Shown piece by piece: positions 1 through 7,949 of a stretch of 64,000 bases of DNA. The notes under the pieces were generated by a model that ran no database searches, was not told the origin of the DNA, and saw nothing but the letters and a program-made list of their open reading frames with translations. The stretch spans positions 124,001 through 188,000 of the forward strand of contig NZ_AP017929.1 of NCBI RefSeq assembly GCF_002370355.1. The letters run 5' to 3'. The position numbers were made by a program, and so were the translations under genes. The stretch is from Latilactobacillus sakei subsp. sakei DSM 20017 = JCM 1157. GTDB taxonomy: Bacteria > Bacillota > Bacilli > Lactobacillales > Lactobacillaceae. The number at the start of each line of letters is the position of its first letter. Within the stretch, counting starts at the first letter, position 1.

Positions 1-1109
1 TCGACAAAAACTTAGTTCGAGCCAGCACGACTAAGCAAGCCCAAAGCCGCCGTCGTCAACTTGAAAAGATGGATAAGTTAGAACGCCCAACCAACGACGC
101 CTCTAAAATCCACTTCCATTTTGATATCGATCAACCAAGTGGTAACGAAGTCTTGCAAGTCGTTGACGCGGCTGTTGGTTACTCAGCCGACAAAGTAATG
201 GTCGAACCGATTAACTTTGAGGTCAACAAGCAAGAACGCTTAGCGATTATCGGACCTAATGGGATTGGTAAATCAACACTTTTAAAGAGTATCCTTCATC
301 AAATTCCATTCTTAAAAGGTCACGAACGTGTTGGTAGCAATGTTTCTATCGGTTATTATGACCAAGAACAACGCAACCTCCACGCTAACAAAACGGTTCT
401 TAATGAATTATGGGATGAACATCGCACCACCCCTGAAAAAGAAATCCGCACACTTTTGGGCAGCTTCTTATTCACCGGCGACGATGTTTTGAAAGTCGTT
501 TCACAATTAAGTGGTGGCGAAAAAGCACGACTGTTACTAACTAAACTAGCCATGAACCATGATAATTTTTTGATCATGGATGAACCAACTAACCATTTAG
601 ACATCGATAGTAAGGAAGTTTTAGAACAAGCCTTACGCGAATTCGACGGCACCGTCCTCTTCATCTCCCATGACCGATATTTCATCAACCAAGTGGCAAC
701 CGGCATCATTGAACTGTCAACCACCACCGGCAGCAAGCGCTACTTAGGCGATTACGACTACTATCTCGCTAAAAAGGCTGAGGAAGAAGCCTTCGCACAA
801 GCCGCTGAAGTGCCAGTTGAAGTCAGTGACCAACCTGTTACTGCTCAAGATAATTATAAAGCCAGCAAGGAAACACAACGGGCTCAACGGAAGTTAGAAC
901 GAGAAGTCACTGCTTTAGAAGAACAAATGGCAACACTCGAAGAACAAGCAACTGCCATTCAAGAAAAAATGACGCAAGCCGATATCATCACTAAACCATT
1001 GGTCTTGCAGGAATTACAACAAGATTTAGAAAAAGTGCAAGCAGACCTTGCTCAAACAGAAGCTGATTGGGAAGAACAAGCGATGGCACTAGAAGAATTT
1101 ACTAATTAA
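1..1109 (+). CDS. ABC-F family ATP-binding protein, C-terminal part (5' end outside window)
   Basis: The reading frame is open from the first bases of the window (codons from position 3), so the gene starts upstream and only its C-terminal half is seen. The visible part begins in the linker between the two ATPase domains. The second nucleotide-binding domain follows, with Walker A GPNGIGKST near 252-278, the signature LSGGEKAR near 508-531 and Walker B LIMDEPTNHLD near 570-603. A glutamate/glutamine-rich coiled coil fills about 860-1090. Two ATPases without membrane segments plus a C-terminal coiled coil are typical of YdiF/Uup-like ABC-F proteins that act on the ribosome. A terminator follows at once. 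The antibiotic-resistance or housekeeping role cannot be decided from this part. Confidence 0.93.
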   Translation, partial: DKNLVRASTTKQAQSRRRQLEKMDKLERPTNDASKIHFHFDIDQPSGNEVLQVVDAAVGYSADKVMVEPINFEVNKQERLAIIGPNGIGKSTLLKSILHQIPFLKGHERVGSNVSIGYYDQEQRNLHANKTVLNELWDEHRTTPEKEIRTLLGSFLFTGDDVLKVVSQLSGGEKARLLLTKLAMNHDNFLIMDEPTNHLDIDSKEVLEQALREFDGTVLFISHDRYFINQVATGIIELSTTTGSKRYLGDYDYYLAKKAEEEAFAQAAEVPVEVSDQPVTAQDNYKASKETQRAQRKLEREVTALEEQMATLEEQATAIQEKMTQADIITKPLVLQELQQDLEKVQADLAQTEADWEEQAMALEEFTN

Positions 1110-1116
1110 AAACCAG

Positions 1117-1150
1117 AAAAAGCGCGTATCGTAGGATACGCGCTTTTTTT
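1117..1150. terminator. Bidirectional rho-independent terminator
   Basis: A 10-bp stem (AGCGCGTATC pairing with GATACGCGCT) has an A-run on one side and seven Ts on the other. It serves the ABC-F gene on the plus strand and can serve yccF, which converges on it, on the minus strand. Confidence 0.85.
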
Positions 1151-1511
1151 AGCCAACAATTTGTTTGCCAAACGGACTCAATGATAAACTTGCTAATTTA
1201 AAATGTTGATGGGCAAATGGGATGCCGACAATTGTAATTGTTAATAACAAGCCCCAGAAAATATGGTTGGCCCATAAAATAAAGCCCCCAAAGATAAACC
1301 AGACAATATTTAATAAAAAGGAGCCTGCACCACCGCTCGAAACAACTCGTGCGTTAAACGGCATTAACGTCAAACCACCAATTTTAAAACATTGTAAGCC
1401 AACTGGAATCCCCACGATTGTGACACACCACACTAAGCCGGCTAAAAACCAACCAACTGCGCTCACTAAGCCACCGAAAATCCACCAAATAATTGTGCCT
1501 AAAAGACTCAT
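1149..1511 (-). CDS. yccF: YccF family small membrane protein
   Basis: This 120-residue protein has an internal duplication. Two copies of a hydrophobic unit carry the near-identical motif TIVGIP (about residues 31-36 and 92-97), each followed by a short polar F-K stretch. That pattern is typical of the YccF (DUF307) family of inner-membrane proteins. Three to four transmembrane segments are likely. The start is preceded by GAGGAG at good spacing. The biochemical function of the family is not established. It appears monocistronic and converges with the ABC-F gene. Confidence 0.85.
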   Translation of the reverse strand: MSLLGTIIWWIFGGLVSAVGWFLAGLVWCVTIVGIPVGLQCFKIGGLTLMPFNARVVSSGGAGSFLLNIVWFIFGGFILWANHIFWGLLLTITIVGIPFAHQHFKLASLSLSPFGKQIVG

Positions 1512-1567
1512 CAGCTACTCCTCCTCTACTCTTTTCTCCGATTATACAGACTTGTCCAACCCTAATC

Positions 1568-1606
1568 AAAAAGCCCGCCTAATTAATTAGGTGGGCTTTG
1601 TTTTTA
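1568..1606 (-). terminator. Rho-independent terminator of the PTS EIIB gene
   Basis: The stem AAGCCCACCTAATT/AATTAGGCGGGCTT (read on the minus strand) is followed by a T-rich tail. It lies directly after the stop codon of the EIIB gene. Confidence 0.8.
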
Positions 1607-1610
1607 ATCA

Positions 1611-1928
1611 TTAACCGATTAGTGCTAACGCTTGTTTCAAGACGGTTTCGCCATCCATCATCCCGTAGGCTTTCATATCGATCACTTCAACACCAATGCC
1701 TTTAGGTGCCAATTTTTCTTTAAATTGACCTTCCATAAAGCGTACTTGAGGGCCTAATAAGACGCAATCAATTTTTTTGTTTTCTAATTGGTTATCTGCA
1801 TCTGATGCGCCAGTTGCGAAGATTTCTGCATCGACACCTTGTGCTTCTGCTGCCTTTTGCATTTTTGAAACGAGCAAGCTAGTTGACATACCTGCCGCAC
1901 AACATAACATGATTGTTTTTTCTGCCAT
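1611..1928 (-). CDS. PTS lactose/cellobiose-type EIIB component
   Basis: This 105-residue protein begins with the EIIB P-loop signature CCAAGMSTS near residues 9-17. The second cysteine of such a motif normally takes the phosphoryl group from EIIA and passes it to the sugar on EIIC. Length and sequence fit a free-standing EIIB of the lactose/cellobiose/diacetylchitobiose family. No EIIA, EIIC or glycosidase gene is adjacent, so it is an orphan that must work with subunits encoded elsewhere. AAGGGG lies 8 nt upstream of the start. Two cre-like sequences upstream suggest carbon catabolite control. Confidence 0.9.
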   Translation of the reverse strand: MAEKTIMLCCAAGMSTSLLVSKMQKAAEAQGVDAEIFATGASDADNQLENKKIDCVLLGPQVRFMEGQFKEKLAPKGIGVEVIDMKAYGMMDGETVLKQALALIG

Positions 1929-1984
1929 AATAATTACCCCTTAATTTTTTTAGATTGAAATGAAAGAATTGTACAGAAAGTGAA

Positions 1985-2030
1985 ATGAAGCGTTTTCATC
2001 ACTGCTGTAAATTCAGTATAAGCGCTTTCT
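1985..2030 (-). promoter_or_regulatory. Two cre-like sites upstream of PTS EIIB
   Basis: Site one (1985-1999, ATGAAGCGTTTTCAT) is a near-palindrome one base shorter than the cre consensus. Site two (2017-2030, TATAAGCGCTTTCT) matches 12 of 14 positions of TGWAANCGNTNWCA-type sites read on the minus strand. Together they suggest CcpA regulation of the EIIB gene, about 60-100 bp upstream of its start. Confidence 0.5.
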
Positions 2031-2205
2031 AAATAATTGTCAATTAATGTTATTTTTTAATTTAAATAATTGCTGATTCCCCTTTACTGACTATTTGTTA
2101 ATAAATTAACTAATAACTAGTGTTATTTTATATTCTTTTTTTCAACCTGACTTTTTACGTCAACTATGTTTAAATGGCATTTAGACACTTTTTTTCGGAG
2201 GCAAC

Positions 2206-3465
2206 ATGTTTAAATTTAAATCACTTTATCTATTTGGTTATGGTCTTATTCTGAGCGCCATCGTCGGTATCTTGCTCGGCCTTTTTTATAGCTTACAAAG
2301 TACTCTAATTGATCTTTTCTGGCAAAAAGCAACCTTTGGTGGCCTCTTAGACGCCATTATGCTGGTGATGGTTGGCTTAGTCATCATTATTTCACGACAC
2401 TATTTTGGGCCCCTCCCACAAAATTTGGGGGTCATTAAGGCTGATCTCAAACAAACGGGCACTGCTAATTATCGCTATGTCCTTTTACAAATGCTGATTT
2501 CTGCTGTCATTTTGGTCAGCGGAACGAGCCTTGGACCTGAAGCAACATTGGTTAGCTCAACCTTCCTCTACAGTATTTGGCTCGCTGACAAGCAACGCTA
2601 CGTCGCCGCGCATTTTGATGACTTACGTGCACAATCAATAGGCATGAGATTAAAAGTACTCGCGACACCGCACCGCTATCTATTGCATTATCAACAACCA
2701 ACCGCCCCACTCACCAAAGTAGCAACCTATCAAAAGAAAGCCCTCATCACAACTTACTTTTTAAATGGGACTGCGTGGTTTAGCGGCGTCTTCATCTTAA
2801 CCGGCGAACCGTCATTAATTATTCGGCTTGGCCAATCGCACTGGCAAGGGCGCGATCTCTATTGGTTTTTACCATTAGTGCTCGGAGGTTATTTACTCGG
2901 AAAACTTTGGTTGGCCGGCATGGTGGGCTTACGCAAAATTATGCAAGCCCGCCTCACCAACGATCAGGTCCGCGTCTTAATCGGTGGTCTAGCGATTTTC
3001 TTAGCCAGCCTCTTTTTCCCACACATTCTCTTTTCCGGTCAACATAACTTTCATTTATTCACCACAATTTGGCAAGATCAATCAATGCTTTTTTTAATGA
3101 GCCGCTCCCTATTAAAACTAATTTTATTAACAATCTGTTTGAACACCGGTTGGCTTGGCGGGGATATCTTCCCGGTTTTGTTTGCTTCAACTGCTCAAGG
3201 GATGGCAATTAGCCAGTTATTCCCGCAAGTTGATTCCCTCTTTGTCATTGGGTTAATTGCCATCAGTATGGGCAGTGCCATTCTTGAAGCCCCACTGGTA
3301 GCTGGATTGATTATGGTTATTTTATTCTTACCGCCTAATCTCTTTTGGGTTGGTATTATTGCTACTGGCATCGTCTTAGGCTTAGAAAAATACCGTCAAC
3401 ATCATCAAGCACGCCGTGAACAGCAACAAAGCCAAGGTGCGCGACTACATCAAAGTGAAGCCTAA
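2206..3465 (+). CDS. ClC-type chloride channel/transporter
   Basis: This 419-residue polytopic protein carries ClC signatures. GTSLGPEA lies near residues 105-112 and corresponds to the GxxxGPE selectivity-filter region, with the gating glutamate present. A late GGDIFPVLFAS motif (about residues 321-331) corresponds to the GGxFxPxL motif. About ten hydrophobic segments are visible, and there is no C-terminal CBS domain. It resembles the YfeO-like branch. GGAGG sits 4 nt before the ATG. Whether it moves Cl-, F- or another anion is not visible from sequence. It is monocistronic, with a strong terminator downstream. Confidence 0.85.
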   Translation: MFKFKSLYLFGYGLILSAIVGILLGLFYSLQSTLIDLFWQKATFGGLLDAIMLVMVGLVIIISRHYFGPLPQNLGVIKADLKQTGTANYRYVLLQMLISAVILVSGTSLGPEATLVSSTFLYSIWLADKQRYVAAHFDDLRAQSIGMRLKVLATPHRYLLHYQQPTAPLTKVATYQKKALITTYFLNGTAWFSGVFILTGEPSLIIRLGQSHWQGRDLYWFLPLVLGGYLLGKLWLAGMVGLRKIMQARLTNDQVRVLIGGLAIFLASLFFPHILFSGQHNFHLFTTIWQDQSMLFLMSRSLLKLILLTICLNTGWLGGDIFPVLFASTAQGMAISQLFPQVDSLFVIGLIAISMGSAILEAPLVAGLIMVILFLPPNLFWVGIIATGIVLGLEKYRQHHQARREQQQSQGARLHQSEA

Positions 3466-3466
3466 C

Positions 3467-3513
3467 AAAAGGGGGCTGAGACAAAAGTAAATTTTGTCCC
3501 AGCCCCCTTTTTT
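3467..3513 (+). terminator. Rho-independent terminator after the ClC gene
   Basis: A long stem (GGGGGCTG.GACAAAA pairing with TTTTGTC.CAGCCCCC) ends in a T-run. Very similar sequences end other transcription units in this window, for example at 37574-37621. Confidence 0.9.
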
Positions 3514-3535
3514 GTTATCTAAATATTGATGGTCT

Positions 3536-3660
3536 AAACGTGTTCTATAAGTCATATCCTTCCGGTTAACCCTGAATCTCAAACGATTGCTTACAGCAAT
3601 CATTCGCCATTCTGTGTTAATCCTCAGGACATACCCAACTTATGACACACTCTCTTTTTT
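3536..3660. repeat. 125-bp palindromic repeat, copy 1
   Basis: This is the first of two head-to-tail 125-bp units that differ at a single base. The outer thirds of the unit are imperfectly complementary (for example ATAAGT with ACTTAT, and GTTAAC with GTTAAT). The centre is a perfect hairpin, GATTGC-TTACA-GCAATC. The whole unit can fold into one long bulged stem. It contains no credible ORF. It ends in a run of Ts. It looks like a small non-autonomous palindromic repeat; dispersion elsewhere in the genome cannot be seen here. Confidence 0.85.
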
Positions 3661-3785
3661 AAACGTGTTCTATAAGTCATATCCTTCCGGTTAACCCTGA
3701 ATCTCAAATGATTGCTTACAGCAATCATTCGCCATTCTGTGTTAATCCTCAGGACATACCCAACTTATGACACACTCTCTTTTTT
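3661..3785. repeat. 125-bp palindromic repeat, copy 2
   Basis: This copy is a direct tandem duplicate of the preceding 125 bp, with one C-to-T difference near position 3709. It reaches to within 5 bp of the tsaD stop codon, so any terminator function for tsaD on the minus strand must lie inside the repeats. Confidence 0.85.
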
Positions 3786-3789
3786 ACTT

Positions 3790-4824
3790 TTAAAGTTCGT
3801 TTTGATACGGAAAGTCCAAACTAGGGACGGCGTTTAAATCTAAATCAGCCAGCGTGTTTTGCGCAAGTGCAATGTGGGCAGCAGCGCCAATCATCGCGCC
3901 GTTATCGCCGCATAAGCGTAGTGGTGGCATGATTAAATCAAGATCTAATCCTGCTGATTCAATCCCAGCCGCTAAGCCTTCTCGCAAGCCTTGGTTGGCC
4001 GCAACCCCGCCGGCAACAACTAGTTGTTTAACCTTTAGTGATTGTGCTGCGCGAAGGGTTTTAGTGACTAACACTTCAACAACACTTGCTTGAAAGCTCG
4101 CCGCTAAGTCCGCTTGGTCCAATGTTTCACCGATTTGATCAGCATGGTGGACCGTATTGATAAAAGCACTCTTGAGACCACTAAAACTGAAGTCCAAGTT
4201 ATCTTCTTTCAACATTGCGCGTGGAAAATTAAACGTATCCTGTCCGATATGTGCGAGGCGGTCAATTTCCTTACCAGCTGGATATGGCACACCCAATACC
4301 CGTCCAATCTTATCGTAGGCTTCGCCAGCCGCATCATCCCGTGTATCACCGATGATTTCGAATTGACCCGCAGCAGGCATATAAACCAATTCTGTATGAC
4401 CACCTGAAACCAATAGGGCTAACAAAGGGTATTCTAACGGTTTAACAAAGCGGGCCGCATAAATGTGCCCGGCCATATGATTAACCGGTACAAGTGGCAA
4501 ATGATGCGCATAGGCGATTGCCTTAGCGGCTGTGACCCCAATCAATAAAGCGCCAACTAATCCGGGACCGTAAGTGACGGCGACCGCTGTTAAATCATCA
4601 TAAGTCACACCAGCTTGTTCCAGTGCTTCTTGTGTACAAAGTGTGATTTGTTCAACATGATGGCGGCTAGCCACTTCTGGGACTACCCCGCCAAAACGTT
4701 GATGACTCTTAATCTGTGTTGCAATGACATTACTTAAGATGCGTTGACCATTTTCAATGACCGCCACACTCGTTTCATCACAACTTGATTCAAAGGCTAA
4801 AATTAATTCTTTTTTCTCCGTCAT
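3790..4824 (-). CDS. tsaD: tRNA N6-adenosine threonylcarbamoyltransferase TsaD
   Basis: This 344-residue protein transfers the threonylcarbamoyl group from TC-AMP to A37 of ANN-decoding tRNAs. It shows the N-terminal ESSCDETS motif, the metal-binding histidines in NHMAGH (H116 and H120), the nucleotide-binding segments LVSGGHTEL and [12 protein letters not shown], and a C-terminal CGDNGAMIG. Length is standard for the family. It is the last gene of a tsaB-rimI-tsaD operon with gaps of about 10 bp. AGGAG precedes the ATG. TsaE and TsaC must be encoded elsewhere. Confidence 0.97.
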   Translation of the reverse strand: MTEKKELILAFESSCDETSVAVIENGQRILSNVIATQIKSHQRFGGVVPEVASRHHVEQITLCTQEALEQAGVTYDDLTAVAVTYGPGLVGALLIGVTAAKAIAYAHHLPLVPVNHMAGHIYAARFVKPLEYPLLALLVSGGHTELVYMPAAGQFEIIGDTRDDAAGEAYDKIGRVLGVPYPAGKEIDRLAHIGQDTFNFPRAMLKEDNLDFSFSGLKSAFINTVHHADQIGETLDQADLAASFQASVVEVLVTKTLRAAQSLKVKQLVVAGGVAANQGLREGLAAGIESAGLDLDLIMPPLRLCGDNGAMIGAAAHIALAQNTLADLDLNAVPSLDFPYQNEL

Positions 4825-4834
4825 TTTGTTACTC

Positions 4835-5380
4835 CTATTGACTCAGTATGCGGCACATACTGAATGCATCTTCTTTTTCCTGAACATAATAATTGCGTCT
4901 GGTTTTAACGACCTTAAACCCCATCCGTCGATAAACAGACTGCGCGCCTGTGTTACCAGTGCGGACCTCAAGGGTAATTTTTTGACTCGGATAATCCCGC
5001 GCAAGTGCGACCACCTCGTGGACTAAAAAGTGGCCAATCCCTCGTTTTTGAAAGTTAGGACGGACCGCAATATTCGTGATGTGGGCCTCATTAGTTGAAA
5101 ACCAAGCACCAACAAACGCGACCACTTCTGAGCCTTGGCATAATACTAAATAAATCGATGTCCGGCGCTTGCTGAGTTCACTAGCAAAGGCCCACCGATC
5201 CCAAGGTGTTTTACCGCCATAGACCGAGCGTTCAATATCAATCAACGCTGGAATATCGCTCTGGCTGGCACGCGCCAAGTAAAACGGCTGATCATCAATC
5301 ATGACTTGCCGCGTAACGTAGGGGAGCTCTTTTTTTAACCAAACACGTGGGCGTAGGTATTCCCTAAACTTGTTCCACAT
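4835..5380 (-). CDS. rimI: Ribosomal-protein alanine N-acetyltransferase RimI (GNAT)
   Basis: This GNAT-fold acetyltransferase carries the acetyl-CoA site pattern [13 protein letters not shown] followed by [19 protein letters not shown], which is typical of RimI. An N-terminal extension of about 35 residues precedes the catalytic domain, as in other lactobacilli. I chose the start MWNKF (181 aa) because AAGGA lies 10 nt upstream. MTIKD at 5404 is a reasonable alternative, while the longest frame from 5488 would overlap tsaB by 125 bp. With the chosen start the overlap is 17 bp, which suggests translational coupling within tsaB-rimI-tsaD. Confidence 0.9.
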   Translation of the reverse strand: MWNKFREYLRPRVWLKKELPYVTRQVMIDDQPFYLARASQSDIPALIDIERSVYGGKTPWDRWAFASELSKRRTSIYLVLCQGSEVVAFVGAWFSTNEAHITNIAVRPNFQKRGIGHFLVHEVVALARDYPSQKITLEVRTGNTGAQSVYRRMGFKVVKTRRNYYVQEKEDAFSMCRILSQ

Positions 5381-6089
5381 AAGCTGCCGATCCTTGATCG
5401 TCATGTGTTTTACCCCAGTTGACCTCTGCTTCTGTCTTTCTGAGATAATGTGGCCCAAAGCCATGGATGTCAGCAACTGGTTCAGCATTAGCCCCCAATT
5501 GGCCTAGAACAGCTGCGTGTGGCAAGTTATGGTTGGCATCGACAAAATGGGCCTGACTACCTAAAGTGGCTTTAATCTGTGCGTTAAACTGTTGTACGTC
5601 ACCGCCAACAAAATAGACAGGTTCATTTAGTAACGCCACTTGTGCTAATAAGTCGGTTAGTGCCAAATGTTGATCAGCGACCACGTTTTGTAAGTGCTGG
5701 TCTTGCCATTGATAAACACCGGCAAAAACGTTGTCCCGGCGCGCATCAAATAGCGGCACAATCAAAGCGGTTGTTTCTTGAACGTTCCCCGCTAAAAGTG
5801 CCAAACTAGAAATCCCAACTAGTTCCTTACCCATTGTCCAGGCAAAAGACTTGGCCGTTGTAACCGCAATCCGCAAGCCAGTATATGAACCGGGTCCTTG
5901 TGCCACTACAAACCGGTCGATTGCTTCAATTGGTGTCTTGGTTTGTTTTAAAAGTTGATCAATCATTGGTAACAATGTTTGACTGTGGGTTTGCCGAATA
6001 TTGACGGTCATTTCGCCTAATATTTGTTGGTCTTCAAGTAGCGCCACACTCACCGCTTGATTCGAGGTATCCATTGCCAATAGCTTCAT
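5364..6089 (-). CDS. tsaB: tRNA threonylcarbamoyladenosine biosynthesis protein TsaB
   Basis: This ASKHA-fold partner of TsaD forms part of the TsaB-TsaD-TsaE complex for t6A37 synthesis. It starts with LLAMDTSNQAVSVAL and contains VAQGPGSYTGLRI near residues 60-72, the most conserved TsaB segment. The start is taken at the second ATG because AGAAGG lies 9 nt before it. The first ATG abuts that ribosome binding site. It is the first gene of the operon with rimI and tsaD. Confidence 0.95.
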   Translation of the reverse strand: MKLLAMDTSNQAVSVALLEDQQILGEMTVNIRQTHSQTLLPMIDQLLKQTKTPIEAIDRFVVAQGPGSYTGLRIAVTTAKSFAWTMGKELVGISSLALLAGNVQETTALIVPLFDARRDNVFAGVYQWQDQHLQNVVADQHLALTDLLAQVALLNEPVYFVGGDVQQFNAQIKATLGSQAHFVDANHNLPHAAVLGQLGANAEPVADIHGFGPHYLRKTEAEVNWGKTHDDQGSAAYVEQV

Positions 6090-6177
6090 TAATGTCATCC
6101 TTCTTCTGCTTATAATCCTTGTTATTCTAGCATAAATTAGCGATTAAATCGACAGAGGTCGGTTCAAAGCTTTTTTC

Positions 6178-6507
6178 CTATTTACTATTTTTTTGACTAA
6201 TTTTTATCATTTTTAGAATTGCTGCACTTAATTCTTGTTGATCTGTCTCACTCAATTGAGAGAGATAACCGATTAATTCTAAAGTTGTTGTATCGCTGAT
6301 ACCCTCGTACATGAATAAATCACCCAACTTCATATTTAAAGCATTCACGATTTTTTCAAGTGCTTGTATCGAAATATTATTCTGATCATTTCGTTCAAAC
6401 TTAGCGATAAAACTGGCTGACAATTCTGCTTTTTCAGCCAGTTGTTCAATTGTCATTTTTTGGTCCAACCGTTTAGTACGGATTAAATTGCCTATTTGTT
6501 TAATCAT
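6178..6507 (-). CDS. XRE-family helix-turn-helix regulator
   Basis: This 109-residue protein has an N-terminal Cro/C1-type HTH of about 65 residues (LIRTKRLDQKMTIEQLAEKA, then a recognition helix with SASFIAKFERN). A short acidic C-terminal helical tail probably mediates dimerisation. It is transcribed divergently from the secreted LysM protein gene. A perfect 7-bp inverted repeat lies just upstream of its start. Autoregulation or control of the neighbouring surface protein is an inference. Confidence 0.85.
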   Translation of the reverse strand: MIKQIGNLIRTKRLDQKMTIEQLAEKAELSASFIAKFERNDQNNISIQALEKIVNALNMKLGDLFMYEGISDTTTLELIGYLSQLSETDQQELSAAILKMIKISQKNSK

Positions 6508-6520
6508 TATGTCATAGTTC

Positions 6521-6541
6521 CTTTTAGTTCAACACTAAAAG
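6521..6541. promoter_or_regulatory. Inverted repeat, candidate operator of the XRE regulator
   Basis: CTTTTAG-7 nt-CTAAAAG is a perfect inverted repeat located 14 bp upstream of the regulator's start codon, where binding would block its own expression. It overlaps the AAAGGA ribosome binding site on the minus strand, so an RNA-level hairpin role is also possible. Confidence 0.45.
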
Positions 6542-6590
6542 ACTAAGACCACTCATTAAAGTGACTATTATATCTATTTAAATATAAATG

Positions 6591-6619
6591 TTACATATAT
6601 TACTCTTTCATGCTAAAAT
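6591..6619 (+). promoter_or_regulatory. Promoter of the LysM-protein gene
   Basis: TTACAT, a 17-bp spacer, then TAAAAT preceded by TGC (extended -10). It sits 33 bp upstream of the ATG, which has GGAGG at good spacing. Confidence 0.65.
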
Positions 6620-6652
6620 GATACCGTAATCTTATTACTTGGAGGGAATATT

Positions 6653-7819
6653 ATGAAATTATCGAAGATTAGTACAAGTCTACTTGTTTCTGGAGTAACC
6701 TTACTAACCGTAGCACCTATTTTTAATGGTGCAAGTCACTCTGTTGAAGCCGCAACGAACTGGACGCCTAGAAGTGTCCAAGCCATTCGACAAGACTTAA
6801 AAACAACAGGGATTGATAAATATACAATCAAATGGGGAGATACATTAAGTACGATTAGTGCAGCAGCCAAATTAAATGGCGTTGACGTTTCTATTAAACG
6901 TCTTGCTGAAATTAACCATATTAGTAATGTTGATTTGATTGAAACTGGTAACACATTGCTCTTTAAGTGGAATGGTGTTAATAGCACTGTGATTGTTAAG
7001 GATAAAAATGAGGATAATAATGCTTACAATCTCGATTCTTCACAACCTGTTAAGAACAATGACTCAATTATCGTTACAAAACCAGTTAGCCCTGATGTTA
7101 ACGATACAACCACAGCACCAAGCACTAATGTAAATAGTAATTCAAACAATAGTAGTAACAATAATAACCAAGATAACAGCTCAAATACTGGTAACACCAA
7201 TAACAATCAAAATAATGGCTCAAACGCTGGTAATACTAATAACAACCAAGATAATGGTTCAAATACTGGCAATACTAATAACAACCAAGATAATGGTTCA
7301 AATACTGGCAATACTAATAACAACCAAGATAATGGTTCAAATGCTGGTAATACCAATAATAACCAAGATAACGGCTCAAATACTGGTAATACCAATAACA
7401 ACCAAGATAATGACAATATTGACAAACCCGAACCAACAGACCAGGTTTCATACAACGTATATATAATCTATTCTCAAGAACACCGTCCCTTCTATAAAGT
7501 AGGCACCTTTACTGGTAAAGTTGGCGATAAAGTTAGCTATATGGATAAATATACTTCGGGATATTCAGATACTGATCATGTCTATACTGAAGATGGTCGT
7601 CATCACTACACTATCGGAAATTCTATGGAGGAATTATATCCAGGAACAACCAGATATGGTTTTATTGAGGTTCTTAATGCACATTTCAATATATCAACCG
7701 AAGAGGAATATATGGCCTATCATATAAAAGAATACGGTTATGCAGGTCAATCAGCTACATCACTTACGTTAGAAAAAGATAAGCCAAATAATATATATCT
7801 AATGTTCAACGCTATGTAA
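6653..7819 (+). CDS. Secreted LysM-domain protein with Asn/Gly/Ser/Thr repeat linker
   Basis: The 388-residue product has a signal peptide (about residues 1-34, cleavage after SVEAA). A LysM peptidoglycan-binding domain follows (about residues 56-105, YTIKWGDTLSTIS...LAEINHI). Next is an Asn-rich linker with six copies of a 13-residue repeat of the form NGSNTGNTNNNQD (residues 175-252). A C-terminal domain of about 125 residues that I do not recognise completes the protein. No LPXTG anchor is seen, so retention on the wall is probably by LysM. The linker repeat is nearly identical at the DNA level and could change copy number. The role of the C-terminal domain is unknown. Confidence 0.85.
   Translation: MKLSKISTSLLVSGVTLLTVAPIFNGASHSVEAATNWTPRSVQAIRQDLKTTGIDKYTIKWGDTLSTISAAAKLNGVDVSIKRLAEINHISNVDLIETGNTLLFKWNGVNSTVIVKDKNEDNNAYNLDSSQPVKNNDSIIVTKPVSPDVNDTTTAPSTNVNSNSNNSSNNNNQDNSSNTGNTNNNQNNGSNAGNTNNNQDNGSNTGNTNNNQDNGSNTGNTNNNQDNGSNAGNTNNNQDNGSNTGNTNNNQDNDNIDKPEPTDQVSYNVYIIYSQEHRPFYKVGTFTGKVGDKVSYMDKYTSGYSDTDHVYTEDGRHHYTIGNSMEELYPGTTRYGFIEVLNAHFNISTEEEYMAYHIKEYGYAGQSATSLTLEKDKPNNIYLMFNAM
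7175..7408 (+). repeat. Six in-frame 39-bp tandem repeats
   Basis: The repeats encode six 13-residue units in the linker of the LysM protein. The two central copies are identical over most of their length. The 39-bp period keeps the reading frame, so gain or loss of a unit would lengthen or shorten the linker without breaking the protein. Confidence 0.9.
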
Positions 7820-7843
7820 CATAACTTCTGTTAAATTAATCAT

Positions 7844-7895
7844 AACTATATCAGAATAAATTCTCATTAAGAGGCTTATTTTGATATAGTTTTTT
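7844..7895 (+). terminator. Rho-independent terminator after the LysM-protein gene
   Basis: An imperfect long stem (ACTATATCAGAATAA pairing with TTATTTTGATATAGT) is followed by six Ts. Confidence 0.7.
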
Positions 7896-7909
7896 ATTTT
7901 ATCCTATAC

Positions 7910-7948
7910 AAAAAGGCTAAGCAAATAACTGACTGCTTAGCCTTTAAA
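7910..7948 (-). terminator. Rho-independent terminator after folT
   Basis: The stem AAAGGCTAAGCA/TGCTTAGCCTTT with an A/T-rich flank lies at the end of the folT reading frame on the minus strand. It may work in both directions. Confidence 0.75.
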
Positions 7949-7949
7949 A

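Noticed and set aside
3536-3785. CRISPR array
   Set aside because: There are only two directly abutting 125-bp units, without spacers, and each is an internal palindrome.
7024-7466. Leucine- and threonine-rich frames opposite or out of phase with the LysM gene
   Set aside because: Their low-complexity sequence is a shadow of the 39-bp repeat.
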